DNA of 64,000 nt from Planococcus citri. Its lineage: Eukaryota > Arthropoda > Insecta > Hemiptera > Pseudococcidae. Position numbers and translations under genes: made by a program. Below, piece after piece: positions 9,901-24,900 of the stretch. Under the pieces are notes generated by a model. It was given only the letters and a program-made list of their open reading frames with translations. It searched no databases and had not been told where the DNA came from. Positions within the stretch are counted from its first letter, which is position 1, and each line of letters opens with the position of its first letter. The DNA lies in the NCBI RefSeq assembly GCF_950023065.1, contig NC_088680.1, forward strand, positions 23,672,559-23,736,558, written 5' to 3'.

Positions 9901-12900
9901 CGGGCCCACGCTAAATAAAGAACAATGTCACAAACAAACGGAAATAACAAAACTCGAGATACGAAAAACAGTATAAAAATGGACCCTTACCACATATCAA
10001 TCTGCGTTGAATACTGTCTACTGCCCAACAGAACATCGGGTGGTCGATACCATAATGTAACTACTTCATTTGAGTATGTATTCGTTGGCACTGATTTGGC
10101 TCGAGCTAAACCGAAGTCACCCAGCTGCAAAAATAACAACGAATTTAAAAATCATTCGAGTTGAAAAATGCATTATTGCAACGACCAATATTTTACAGTT
10201 CAGTTGGTTTAAATTTTTAAATAAACACAGACTTACCTTTAATTCACCTTTATCATTAATTAGTAAATTTTGCGGTTTTAAATCTCGATGTAAAATTCGT
10301 CTTCTATGGCAATAGGCTAATCCTCTCAGTAATTGAAATAGGAACAACTGAAAAACGAAAACAAAACACGAGATGGTTAGATTTAGATAAATCAAAAATT
10401 AAAATACGAGATATAAAAAATAAATTCGACTATGATTAAATTCAAATTTATATTGAGAAAGGCAAAGTTGAAGGAGAAGGGACAATGATTCAGAACTCAC
10501 ATTTCTGAAAGGCCAAATTTTTGTTATCTGTCGAATCACAGAAGACTGACAAAGAATTTTAATTTTTGAAGCAGAAATTCAAAAAAAAAGTCGATTATTA
10601 TATCACACTGTTTCTTCAACTCACAATTGAAGGCAAAATCAAAGCCTCGATTTTATGAAAGAGCATGGTTTGAAACCCCATGATCAAAATTTCAGCTGTC
10701 CAAATTGATTTTTCGATTTTTGGAGAATTTTTGAAAATTCAAAATTGACCATTTTCGGCTATTCATACTCTTTATAAAAAAAAAAAAAAAAGATAACTCC
10801 CCTAAACCAAATTCCACCATTTCAGGTCATTCTAGAGCCACCAGCGTGATGTTCGATTTTCTAAAAGTTTTTTAATAAATTCTTCCAGAAAGCGAAAAAA
10901 TTCGTGAGGAAATTTGCACGAATAGCTTTGACTACGAGTAGTTTAAAATCAACTCTCCAAATCCGGATTCCATAAATTCGAGTTATTTTGGAGCCTCCAG
11001 CGCAATTTTGGATTTCTCCAGAACTTTAAAATTTCTCCAGAAGGCGTGAAAGTGAATTAGGGCAGCTGAAAATCCAGCTTTAGCTTCTTCTGGACCCATT
11101 TAACGAGTTCATCCGCATTTAGCCCCATTTTTAGGAAGATACCTCACGTGTGTTTTTTGACCATGAATATTTTTACCCGATGATAACTGGAGAAAGCTGG
11201 TCAAAAAGTCCCCTTCGATGTGTTCGTCTCCAAGTCGACTCAAATTTTGGATAAATTCTTCAAACACGTCATTGAGAATAAGCCACAACTCGAATTTCTG
11301 CTGTCCAAATTGATTTCCATGTTTTTTGGAGAAATCGAAAATCGAACTAGAGCCTCCAGAAAGACCGGAAATGATGAAATTCGGTTCGAGAGAGTCTATA
11401 TCAGTTTCAGGATTAATTTCCATTATTTTTACTTGATTAATAGATATTTTTTTGAAAAATTGCATAAATCGCCAAAAATGGTCAATTTTGAATTTTCAAA
11501 AATTCGCCAAAAATCGAAAAAACAATAATTCGAACAGCTGAAATTTTGACTGTGGAAGTTTCAGTCATTGCACTTTTCAGAAATCACGACCTCGTTCAAA
11601 TCAGAGACGAACACCTCGAAAAAAATTCTTTGTGAGATAATCCTATTCTTGCACTTTGAATAAAATGGTTAAAAATTTACTTTTGAACAGGCATCCCTGG
11701 AATCTCAAAATAACCCTCTAAAAGGGTCGAGACTCGAGAGGTTACTTAATTATCACCAACTAAAGCTGTAGGGTGCTTCTGCTTGGTTCATTTTTGACCC
11801 TCACAGAGCAATTTGAAATTTCTGAAGAAAATTCAAAACTCGCTGGAGGCTCTAATAAAATGACCGGAAACTGGTGTTTTTCGAAATTGAAGGGGTAACT
11901 TGAAGTAATCATTTACACAAGTTCACAAACAAATTATCAAAAAATTGAAAAAAATCAACACAGAAACAGATCTTTTGAATTTTCAAAATTTTCAAAAACT
12001 CTCCAAAAATTCCAAAATGAATTTTAGCATTTAAAATATGGTTATGGAGGTTTCAGAACATGCTCTTTCGATCTGGCTTGGCTTCGTTCAAATCGTAGAG
12101 TACCACTTCAAATAGCTCCCTAGTTAGTTCACCTTGTTTCTTGCATTATGCACCCTTGTTTCGAATTTTTTTGAAAATGAGAAACTGGAAGCTTTAAAGC
12201 ACTTTTTCTTTACTCTTCTCATTTTGTTTTTGTAGATCATATTTTTTTCGAATCTGATAAGCCACATTTTTTGAAGACCATGAAAAATGATGAAATATAA
12301 ATGTTGAGGCAAAAGCCAAGGTAAAACTCAAAACAACGCATACTGGTCCAGTTCAAACTAAACGACTCGTATTATTTACATTTTAATTGGACTTATTTAT
12401 TTAGACAAAATTTATATTGTTCCGGTTCGAGCCTGAATTTTAGACCATTTTGATTAATCTCTCGATACAGGTTATAACAGTAATATTATTTAGTGTATTT
12501 GACCACATTATTCGACTAATAAACCTTCTCAAATCGTTCCAGTTCAAACCAGACTCGTAGGAATTAAATTCAAATGAAGTATTTTTCACTATAATAATAT
12601 TTCGGTTCAGTTTTCAATTTCGTTCTAGTTCTTCTTTTTTTATCAGCCTATCATAAGTTCATAACAGTACGATATGTCCTATCAGGTCCTATCTGCCCGA
12701 GTGACAGACTGAAGAGGAAATTTCATCGATAGGAAATCAAGGAAAAAAACACAAAATCGAGACATCCTGATATTTTAACGATAAATTTACAACATGAGAT
12801 AAACACTCATAAATGGAGTAGATCAGTTTTAGATATTCTCATTATGCCTTCAACTGACGTGTTTGACAAGAAATCAAATATACCTACATCCGGAGTAAAT

Positions 12901-15900
12901 CATTGATAATTTAATCAAGAAACTTGTCAGCCATACCTATTCACAATCACACCCTTCAAATCTCAAAACAGAGATTCGGATACATATTACATAAAAAAGT
13001 CAAATTTCAAGTACAGGGCACTAATTTTAGGGATCATTTCACTCGTATTCGGTTCAGAATACCTCGTAATATCTCACATTACTTTCAATTTGAAAAAACA
13101 AAAAAAAAATCACATCTCTTCTTCCTGATTCTCATAACGCAAGCCACTCGTGGCGAACTCTCAACAGGGCAGTTTCACTTTCAACGAACAATTATCACAC
13201 ATCGCGGTATGCATTATTTGTTCGTACGTATACGTCGACAGTTCAGCATACCAATTGGAATTGCAATTGGTTGTACTCGTATGAAATGCTCGGTACGTTT
13301 CCATTTCGTACACTATATATTTTTATATGCCCTCGCACAAGCTCGCAACACTTCGCACAATAACCGCATTCAAAAACGCTAGTAGTACGTCGATCTCAAT
13401 TTAGAAAATATCACGATGTCGCGTACGCAGTCGCGATGAGAGAGTCGCGTAATTCGTCAATCGTCATACGAACGAATTAAAACTAATCCGGGCTCGGTTA
13501 TTTATTAATTAACACGAGAGCTCGACTCGTAACCATGAAATAAATCGCCATCATTGCAGAGTCCGTAATACCACTGCCTATACTGTGTACAGTGTGTAGG
13601 TCTAGTCTAGGTACCTTCATCTTTGAATATCCATTCGCATTAGTTGCTCACGGTCGTAATTACTCTTCTTTTATTTCGAATCTAACTCGTATTCTTTCGT
13701 TAATTCAGTCGCATATCGCATACTCGCAGTATTCCTATTTCCGCTCAATTTGCTGGTATATGAAGAAAATCCACGATGCAAATACTAATACAAATATGTG
13801 TGGACGTGAAGATACGAGTACCTATACTATAGTCTACCTACACATCACCACGTGGCTGTGTATTTTCTCAAATACGATGAGGTACAACATCGTACAATTA
13901 AATATCGCGCATTGTCGTGTCGTCGTATCGTGAGAAATTTTCCCTATCGTTTGTACACGCTCTTCTTTCTTCCTCCTTTTCTTACTCGATATTCGCATGT
14001 ACCCATACCGTATACAGAGTGTCCTATTAAACACGTATTTCGCTTTAGATCAAGGTATAATTAGAAATTTTTTGTTTGATCGTCGATGAAAGTTTGAAAA
14101 TTACGCCAGCCATTGATTCTTAAAATTATCATTTTTGAATAATTTGAAATAGGACGCCCTTCCAATTTCTAGGTAGTTTTACTAATTTCAGCGAAACACC
14201 TAAAAATATGTTCTCTCAATTTTGACGAAAATTGGTGAGAAAATTGACTTTGAATGGAAGACTACTCAAAAATATTTTTAAGCTTCATCGTCTTACAGGG
14301 AGCTGAATCAAGAGTCCTCAAAGTAGGGTCATTTTTGAAGAAAAGTGAGTTTTCCAGCCATTTTTGGATATTTTCAGCTTGAAGATTGGTGGGTCGTAAT
14401 CATTTTGATTTTCTTATACATGTACATTTTAACGCGTTGTTTCATGGTCAAAAAGTTCTCAGCAGATTTAAATACCCGAATTGATGTTGTTTTTGCCATC
14501 ATTCTAATAAAATTTTCAAAATTCATATTTTTTTCATTTATGTATTTTAGAGAATGTTTGAAAAAATTAAACCAAAAAAAAAAAAATAATCAGCACAATT
14601 TAATCGAGACGATCGTGAGTATAAAGTGAAGTAATTGGGCTATGTTGACGAGTTGAGCACGAATTCTGCATTAGGTTTTCCCAAAATGAAGTTTCAATGA
14701 TTGAAAATGCCATGAAATTGATAAGAAGTCGAAATTTTTGCGATACGATCCACCAATTTTTAAGTTTAGTATTGTAAAGCACCAAAAGTGGTATTGAATT
14801 TCAAAGTTAGTGAGTCATGGATCGAGAGGTTCAGAAATTCAAATCACGCTATTTTGTTTTTATGCGATGAAAAGGAAGATGATTGGTGGCAAAAAAATCA
14901 CTTTTTTTTCTTCAAAAATGATCCTACTTTGGGAACCACTGGCTCAACCGTCAGTTTTTTTAGTAGTTTCCCATTTGAAGAAATAAACTTCCTCTTGAAT
15001 TTTCGTTGGAATCCAGGATATATTTTCAAAAGCTAGGATTCTGTTGATCAATTTTTTTGAAAATTGAACTTATAAAAATTCGCAGGAGGCTTTGAAACGG
15101 TTTTGAATTGTCACCAATCAATTCACAAGGAAGCGCCTCTTTCACTCAGACACTACTTTGGTGTTTTTTCAGCTGCCGAACAAAAAATTGTGGTTCCTGC
15201 TGGAATTTGAATGTGCCCAAACTCATTCAAAATTAGCTCAAGTTGATAAATTTAAAAAAAATCAAAATGACTGGCTATATTATTCCAAAAAAATACATTC
15301 CTGGTCACATTTTAATAATAAAGTCTGATTTTGACCTAAAAGTGAGAATAAAGTATATTTTGGGAACTCAATTTTTTCGAAAAAATGCCTCGAAATCGCG
15401 AAATGTACAGTTGGGCAGAAATAAGTCTAAGAATTCAATTTTTAGAGGAGCAGGGCACATTCCATATTTAACCATAATCGTCTTTTGTGGACTACTTCCA
15501 ACTTGAGAAAGAATAATAAGTATTTATTGGGCTCAAATTTCTTCAAAAAAAATACCCTAAAATCTCGGGACGTGCATTTTTGATTTTTCAAGCTCAACAT
15601 TTTTTTTTTCTAAATAATGCTTTAAAAACCCGAATCTTAGGAATAAACGCAACTACATACGAGTATACAACTCTAGGAATATTCCATCTAGGTTACGTTT
15701 TCACTACCATCGTGTTTTGAAGACCCCTCTTGAAATGGGCGAAGGGAAAAAAGTATTCTTCATTCTTGTACAATGTTTTTTTGAAAAATTTGGGCTCCCA
15801 AAAATACCATTTTTTCTATTTACGTGAAAACTCAGCCTCTAAAAATGAGACCACAATTCAAATGTGACCAGAAATTAGATTTTCACGAGATACTCGTAGT

Positions 15901-18900
15901 AAATGATCGATTGATTTCTTCGCATTTAATTTTATGCAATTTTTGAATAAAACTCAATTTCTAGACATTTAAAACCCTCCAGGACCCTTAATTTTCTGTT
16001 CAAGCAGCTGAAATGTTTTTTTTTGGGAGGGGGGAGCTACCTTAAAAGTCTTCATGCCTCTACAAAAAAAAAAATGACAGAAATCGGATTTAAAAATGGG
16101 ATGGGAACCAAATTCCAGTTTTCTACCTTTTGAATAAAATTTTGATTTTCAGAATTCATCAAAATTAATTGAGAAAATGAAATTCGAAGTGTGAGATTTT
16201 GCAAATAATTTTTTTTAACAACTGTAATAAATCTTTCGTTAGATTAGAATCAAAGTATTTTTCTAAAAATATGTAAAATTACAGAGGAATATGAATCAAT
16301 GTTGGATTTGAGAAGGGGAGAGAGTAGTCAGTCAAGTTTTAGTTCCTTTAAATTGAAAAGTACACAGAAGGTGTAAAATTGATAAGATTTTTCGAATACG
16401 TAGTACATATAAAACTACCTTAGGCTATAGCAAAATTATTATTTCCATCAGAAATGAAACTTGGTCATAAATTTTAAAAAATTAAACTGATGACAAATCA
16501 TCATCAAACACTGAGATTCTTGGTAAAAATTCGTCAAATTTCAAAAACTTTTACATCATTCAAAATTTACCCAAATTTTTAAAATTTTCCAATTTCAAGA
16601 GGAACAAATTATTTTCACTCAGTTTTTCAATATTTGCCAGCTTTGTCCCTTTTTTCGATTTTAAATAGGAAGATGGATCAACTCCCAGGAGTTATATACC
16701 TTCACATCAATGTTTGAATTTTTTTTTGTTTTATGCGAAGGATGAGCACTTTGATTGAACCACCAAAATCCATATTAAACAATTGTTTTTTCGAAAATTT
16801 TCAAAACTTAAGTATCCCTTCACAAATTTTATGATAGAGATAGACATTTCCTTCGTGCATCGTTTCTTGTATTCTGCGTGTTCGATTAAACCCAATTATA
16901 AAATGTGGCAGATACTTTACAATGCATCCTACAATAAAGCACTGGTTACTGCATATTTACATTTTATCGTGAGTATACAGGGTGTCTCATTTTTCTCAGC
17001 GAATTACGTTTCAAAATAGCACTGGCAGAAAATAATTGTAAGCTTGAAGAGCATGAGGCTTCCATTAAAAATTGATAGAGCTTCAAATACATATTGCATT
17101 TTCAAAATTTTTACTATTATTATTTTTTTTTTTCAGAAAAAAGAAAAACTTTTTCACAAAATTCCACACACAAAAAAAGTTCTACAGCTCTCAAAACACG
17201 TCATAATTTTTTTTTTTTGGCTCATCCAGACCATCAAATATTTTTTCAACAATTTCAAATTAATTGGGATTTTTCAAAATTGACCCAAGATGAACAAAAA
17301 TTGTACATGATTTTTTTTTTTCAAGTTATATCATACCTACAAATTTTTTATCTCAACTCAACAAATTTTTTGTGATTTTATTCTTGAAAAAAAAAATGTC
17401 GTTTTCAATTTTCCATTTCGCAGCCTTTTTTATGCACCTAAATATCTAAAAATCTGTACAAAAATCAAAGGAACTCGAAAACTGCAGATTTAAATTTTTT
17501 TCGACACCCCTGTCATTTAAAATCTCATACAGAGAACAATGAACATATTCATTAAAATTTCTTCATTCATCTCGATCTATCTCCACAAATTCTTTCGTCC
17601 AACACTGCTGTTTCCAATAACGAGGACACCCTGTATAAATAAACAAATATCTCCATCTTCACAATTTATACGTAACCAAATACTCTTCTAGTATTCATCA
17701 CCTAAACGCTGACTATGTTTACCTAAGAGTATACCTAAGGCTTCCGGCTAAATGAATCGCCAACCCAGAAATTCTCATATTACGCTATTTTGCCTTCTTA
17801 ACGTCTTTTTCTCTTCGCCTTTATTATGTACATATATACTCGCATAAGCACACATACTTATAATAAACGGAAGACCTTAAAAATCTATCGGAATTTACCT
17901 TCACATATAATACACGTATCGTATGCACTATAATATGCAGTCTATAGGTAGCCAGAGATATTATAATCTTCGATAAATTCTGTACTTACTTTAACATTGT
18001 ATAAATTTAATACGTTCTCGCATTCATCCATATATTGTTTCAAATCTCTATCCAAGTATTCGAATACAAGCGTAAGTGATTTTTCTGTATGTATAATATC
18101 ATGCAAGGTAACTGAAACAGAAACCAAATATTATCCAAACGAGATTCTACGTAAATAAATCCAACCCAAAGATCATTAAAATATCTACTTATACTCTACG
18201 TACCGATATTCGCGTGCCTTAATTCTTTCAACAATGACACTTCTCTGATTGCGGTACATGGAGCTCCTTCTTCGTGTTCTAGAATAATCTCTTTTAAAGC
18301 GACGAGCTTGTCGGTCAGTCGTGATTTACCTTTGTACACGGTCGCGTATGTACCCTGGGGAAGTAGAAAAAAAATCATTCGTTAATCCATCGAACGTGCG
18401 AATGTACTGCTGACATCACAAGAGTCTTAATAATTGGACAGATCGATCAGTTCTGTTAGACTGATATTTCAACCTAAGCCTGGGAAAAATCGTCCAAGGG
18501 GGCCACACTGAAAAAATCTGAAATTCGAAATGAAATGAAATTCGTATAAAAATATCCACCGCCCCCCCCTCCTCATCTCATCTCATCTACAGAAAAATAT
18601 AATTTCAACAATTTTTCAAACCCTTTTAAAATTTCGAGTGATTTATCGTTGCATAATTTTCTACACCAAAAACAATATCTCGACGTAAACCAACTTCAAA
18701 ACAGTTGTGACTGCGGAGAAAATTTATACTTTGGGAGAAAAAAAGCACACTCGATGCATTAAAAACTATACGCGATACAATATCTACAGGAAGTCGTCGA
18801 ACAACATAATGGGTTGAACGTGCGATGAATGACATTCAACTCTTGGTGAACGTGCTCTTCTATAACTGGTAAATTTTAAAAACCAATAAAACCATGTATA

Positions 18901-21900
18901 GGGCAGAGGCAAGAAAACTCTCAACTTATATACCAAAACTTCCTAAACAAACACGCAAAATTCTCTTTAAAAATTTTTCCACTTTAGTCGAAACTAGGCC
19001 ACATGTTTTTTTCCCCAAGCCAAGTGAAATAGTCAACAGAAGTTTCGAGTTCTGTGAGGTTCGTTAAATATGCCAATTTTCCTCCCTGCTCGAGTCGATA
19101 GTATATGTAAATAAAAAATTAACCCAACATACCTGTCCTAATTTACGCAATTTAATATAAGTCTCGGTTCTACCGAAGCCGATTTCCGATAGAGATTGAC
19201 GACGTGAAGCTCGACTCAGTGGTCCCATGTATTCTGGGCTTTCTAATTGCTTCGTTATGAAAGACTCTGGTAAATGGAGATCAGTCGGTAGCGAAAGCCG
19301 TTTGTTTATGTCCTGCGAAAAAAAAACAGCAAAATAAACTCGTAAGAATTGAATCGAATAAATACCAATGAATAAAAAAAAAAGGTAACTTGATAGAGCT
19401 TTTTTATCACAATTATGACGTAACAATTGAGAGACTTATATTGGATTTTTTTTTCAAACATTCGATAGTACACGCGTGTTTATTATTAATAAAATATAAA
19501 TACCTACGTAACACGTATATATAAAATATATAAGTATTCTTATTATATTCGTAGACTATACATCAAAGCGTCTATTATACTGTACAATTTCTTTTGTCAA
19601 GGTGAAACCTCTTTATAAACCAATTCGAAGGTATCCAATATTAAATGATATCAATTCATAGGACGCACGTGATGCCAAAATTATTCTATATCGTTCAAGC
19701 GATCGATTCAAGTATACACATGAATGATGGGCATCGAGATAACGAGAAAAACGAAAAAAGCTTTGGAATTTTTTTTGGACTGCGAGGGCATGAGAGAGAA
19801 GGTTATTGGGTAAAAATTGAAAATATTTTGATATATTTTTCAATGGAGAAAATGACAATTATTTCAACGACGTGACGCAACTTTTTTCTCATTTTCAATG
19901 TACGAGTAGCTATACTTTTTTCGAATTGGTAAAAAATTGAAAATTTCTATAGGTGTTTTTATGAATTATTCATTCATTATGATTTGAAACGTGATAGTTC
20001 TACGTATAATGAGAAAAAAATGACGAAGAATTGATGTCTGCAGTGTCCAGTTTTAGGCTCTGATAGCAATCAGCGACTTGACTAACCGACACAAGTTGGA
20101 ATTAATGTTGTAAATATAAGAATCAGGCGTGGCTTGTCTAATGGGTCGAGGAAAAGCTCGATTTTGAAGTTGAAAAAAAAACATGAAAATACTTCGTGAA
20201 TATTTTATGTACTTTATGGCTCGTTTGAAGAGTTTAGGGAGGGAAGAAGATGTGTTTCTCAGTGAATGAAAATTTTGTAGTGATCGTTTTTTTGTAAAAC
20301 AGCCCAAAACCCTGTAAAGAATAACCGATGGATTTAAAATCTTTTCCTTCAATATTTTTAAATTTTGGAAATCCACGAAGAACTAGCAAAATTGTCAAAA
20401 GTATATTTCTTGACCAAAAAAAAAACTTATTCGTCAAAGGTTCAAAATTTAGTTTCATGTCAAAGTCGGGTTGGTCAAATCAACTTTCAAAAAAATTTTC
20501 TCATAAAGACCGTATTTTGAACCCCCTGAGTTCAAAACTCAAGAAATTTGGATTTTTGAAAAAGCCATATCCCCCCTTCAAACAAATTTTTAAATGCCTC
20601 AGTTGATTTTTAGGTCACTCGAGAAGACTGAAAATCAATTTAGATATCAATTTTCGTGGTTAAAGTTTATTTTTGAAGTACATGAATCAGAAAATGTCGA
20701 ATTATTAAAATCGTCAGCAAGAGGATACGAAAATATATTTTTTATCCGGTTTCCAAACGATGAAAAACGAAAGCGACGAGATCAAGTTGACACTCTCACT
20801 CCATAAAAAAATGTCTCGTAATCCATTTCCAGCCATTTTTCCCGTAGAATCTTCGGAACGGAGGAAAAAACACCTACCTTGTGGAGAAGTTCTTCGAATT
20901 GATCATTGGATACTTTTATTCCTCACCCCCCCCCCCACAAATGAATATTCACTAAATTTCAATATTTTAAATTATTTTATGGCAGTTGAAAGCTTTTCAA
21001 AAAAATACTTTTTAACCCCCCCCCCCCTCCCCCGTTTGAATTTCCAACGGCATCTCCAATTTTCCTCTCTCCCTGAATGAGCTTTGAGTAAATTTCATAA
21101 TTTTGATTATTTTATTTCTGTTGAAGGCTGATCAGAAAATAAGCGTTTAAATCCTCCCTCAACCCGACCGTTGAAATTTATACAAAATATAATATTATTT
21201 TCTGTTCGGACTGTAGAGAAATAAACTCCCAATCGCAATATTATTAGCTGCCCACGCTGATTTTCAGTAATAATTGCAGGCAGAGGTCCAAAAAAATGAA
21301 AAAATGAATACCCTGAGGCTTGAAAACCACTCGACCACATTAAATATGGCTTCAGGGGGTTGAAATGAACCAGAAAGCTGCGCTTTCGCAACATTTCAGT
21401 AAGACAATATCAGATTTCAAAAAATTCCAATTTTCGAGTAGGCCTACTTTTATTTTATGTAGTTTTAAATTTTTGCAAAATTTATCAAAAATCGATTTGA
21501 ACGACTAAAAAATCTACTGGCAGGGTGTCTACAGGAATTTTCAGGCCGAAAATCGCTACCTTTTCACTGCTTTTTCACTACCTCTCAAAAAAAGGATCAT
21601 CAGTCATACCCTTCAAAAATATTTTCAACCCTCCTCCGCAAATCGATTTTTCTTCTTTTTTTTTAGCAGGGTTCAACAGGACTTTTAGCATGACGTTTTT
21701 TAAACATTTGAGATTTTTTAAGAGGGGGAGGGGGTGGGCGAGGCAAAATTTTACATTCAAATTTTTCGCTTTTTTAATGTTTTTAAACATCCCAAAATGT
21801 TTTTCGAGCAAACGAATTTCGAAAATTTAGGAAATTTTATTATTTCAATTTTTGATTCTATTTTTGCCTTTAAGGTTCTTTGCTAAATGTAACGAAATTG

Positions 21901-24900
21901 GGCGAATAAAAAACTTTTTTCAACATAACAAATTTTTAAAAAATATAGATACAAAATTTATTGCAAAATTTGAACGATTCTTGTAAAAAAAAAAAAATCC
22001 AATTTTTCGAAATAAAACGGCGAGTTTATTTTGGTTTATGATTTTGAAATTCGAAATATGATTTTTTTTTTTTTAATTAAAACTGAAGAAAAATGCAAAC
22101 GAGCTCAAATGAAGCAAGGCCATAAATTATCAAAAATTCATGTTTTGAGAAGTTTATGTAAGGAGGAGTTTATTTTTCTGATTCAAACTTTGAACATTTT
22201 TTAAATTTGAATAATAATTTTTACATGTGGAAAAAGAAGCGTGAATAGCCCGAGCGAAGCGAGGGCAAAAGCTCTCAAAAATGTGTAATTCAAGTACCAA
22301 CAAAGTCGATAAATGAGCCTTTTTCTACAAAATATTTTCCTGCTGAAAATCACTCGCTACTTTCACCACCCTGTAGACACCCTGCTGCTCATGGGTTTGA
22401 AAGCACCCACTGATTGAAAACTGTGCCCGGCTCAACCACTGGTATTTGCAATTCTGATTGTTTAATTTTGGCCAAAAAGTGGAGTAGGTTTCTTGTTGGT
22501 TTTTGACAACATTTGAAAAAATTGAATTTGAAACTGCGTCCTCGATATTGAAAATATTTATGATGTCCCAGAGCAGAATTTTATCGAGCTGTCGTTTTGA
22601 AAAAAATGTAAATTGGAAGACAAAATTACTATAGGCAAAATTGTAGGCTCAAAATTTAGAAAAAATTCTCGAAAAATTGAATTATTTTTACTCGTATTTT
22701 GACTAAAAAGGCGAATGTAAACAAATCAGATCAAAACAAGATACAAATCATTTATTCTACTCTGAAAAATTTCTAATACTCCACAAAATCTCGTTCAAAT
22801 TTCCAAGTTGAATATTCTCTTCTCTTCCCCTTCCCTCACCCTTCGATTTAAAAAAAAAATCATTTCGGGTAAATCAACATCTGAGACTCATTTGAAACAC
22901 CGAATCCAACGTATTTTTGGCAATCAAGTAACCGATTTGTCAAGGGTCCAAAATTGGCTTAAAAACCACAATGACACATGAAAGTAATTTTTCATCATTT
23001 CTCGCCCATCATTCGTATACCTATGGCTATTCCCAATATCCAAAATTTCAATTCTCGAACACAATGAAAAATAAAGAAAAAACTTAATCTTCCAATGACA
23101 ATGCTTGAAAAATTGAAACCCTGATTCGAATAATTTGAAAAAAAAACAAACAACTCGAACGTCTCATTGTTTCTTATACTCGTACGTTGAATCGTAATCA
23201 TATTAATTACATCAATACCGCCATCCTTTCTTCCCTCGTTCCTCCTCTGTACCACCCATGAGTCTCCATACACGTTTCACTTTCATCGACAATAATTTTC
23301 TCATCGTCTCGTCACGCGTCGCCAACTTCCCAAAAAAAGAAAAACCTTCGATAGGCGTCCAACTTCGACGTCGTCGGTGGCGTACTTACGAATTACTCCA
23401 ACTCTTCACCATTCGAAAAAAAAATATCCCTCACTCTTCTCGTCGTTGTCGCCTCATGTTTCTAAAAATATGTATACACGATTGCCTGTGTATACCATTA
23501 TCCTCTTCTCACTCCCGCTGGCTTATTTCCTCTCTCTACTACTGTTCGTATTTTGCATCTATTCCCATTATTATAGTAATTCTATTTTAACGTACGACAT
23601 GACATTATTATTGCTTGCACTTTCAAGTTTATAGCACGAATACAACAACCAAAAGTACACCAGTGTATATCTCTGTCAAGTAGAATCATAAGCAGATGTG
23701 CGAAGATCAACGAAAAAAAAAAAAAAATCCAGAGAGCTTTAACTTCATTATTTTATTACGTAACTTTCAACAAAATAATAATCGTTTAGTAAAAATACGA
23801 GTACGTCGAGTGCATCTTTTTAAATGCAAAATTCATTTTATATCACAGTTCGTTACAAAATCGCTTATTAGCGTGTTAAATGTAGCTTCAAATTACTCGC
23901 CCCAAACAATATAAGATCGCCAAGTCCAAGGTTCGTAATGATAACAAACTCCATTTATAAGCGAGAAATCGCGAAACGACACACAAAACATGTACACATC
24001 GCGTATCTCGACTCATAACATTTACCATTTATTTTATTACCACTCTTATTATCAATCGCCCACCATCGTCTCATAAAACGTAGGCTACTACAGTTCCGCA
24101 ATAATACGATACAAGATAGTTCAATTATCTATTTATGTATTTCTTTCTATATGCATAATCTAGCGTTGTTATGAAAAGCATCGTCTTCTCGATTAGGACG
24201 TCTATTGTTTCTATAATGAGTTTGCGAAATGGGAATTCTATTTATTGGTATAGAAAGTCGAGAATTCAAGAAAGAAAAAATTGCATAACTTGTGAATGTA
24301 AACCTTTATCCCTTGCATAAAAATTTTGGCAAAAATTTGTTCCAATACAAGTATTCTACAACCTGAATTAGTCAAGTTATTAAAATGTCATTCCTTTTTC
24401 AAAATTTTATGGGAAAAAAACATAAATACACTTTTTTGTCAATTCCAAATGAGAAAAACTCGTCCAAAAATTGTCATTTTTTAAAATATCTTTCCTTAGT
24501 GATTTTTTAAATATTTGTACATAAATAAAAATTATGGAAACAAATCACTTTCAGTTTTTGAACCATTATCAATTTTTCTGCAATATTTTCATTCAACTGT
24601 TCTCTGTTTTCGCATTGTTTTCATCAAAATCTTGAATGTTTCTCTTTTTTTTTTTGGAATTACTTCATTCTTGATGCAATGTAAATGGAAAATTTCACAA
24701 TTCTGTTTTACATCAGAATGTTTACAAATTACAATTCTAAAATCCTCCCATTCAATTTTTTCAAGACGTGCCCCCCCTCCAACCAATAAAAAATTATTAT
24801 ATTTTATGAACATAAAAATAGATGAATTTTCAAAACAAAGAATTTATATAAAATTAGGATTTTGTTTTCCTCACTAAAAGTTCTAGGTCAAGAGAAAAAA

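Larger units (their letters stand above)
10348..17989 (-). other. Intron 5 of the PCTAIRE kinase, 7.6 kb
   Basis: Holds dispersed repeat copy 2, an inverted-repeat remnant (14225-15020) and a TA-flanked element (16978-17633). The part 12900-13900 is less AT-rich, with many CG dinucleotides. Several short open frames there match nothing recognised; regulatory DNA is possible but unproven. Confidence 0.6.

Noticed and set aside
14018..14159. ACAGAGTGTCCTATT and AGGACGCCCT as possible ends of a MITE
   Set aside because: The ends match at too few positions and no target duplication is visible.
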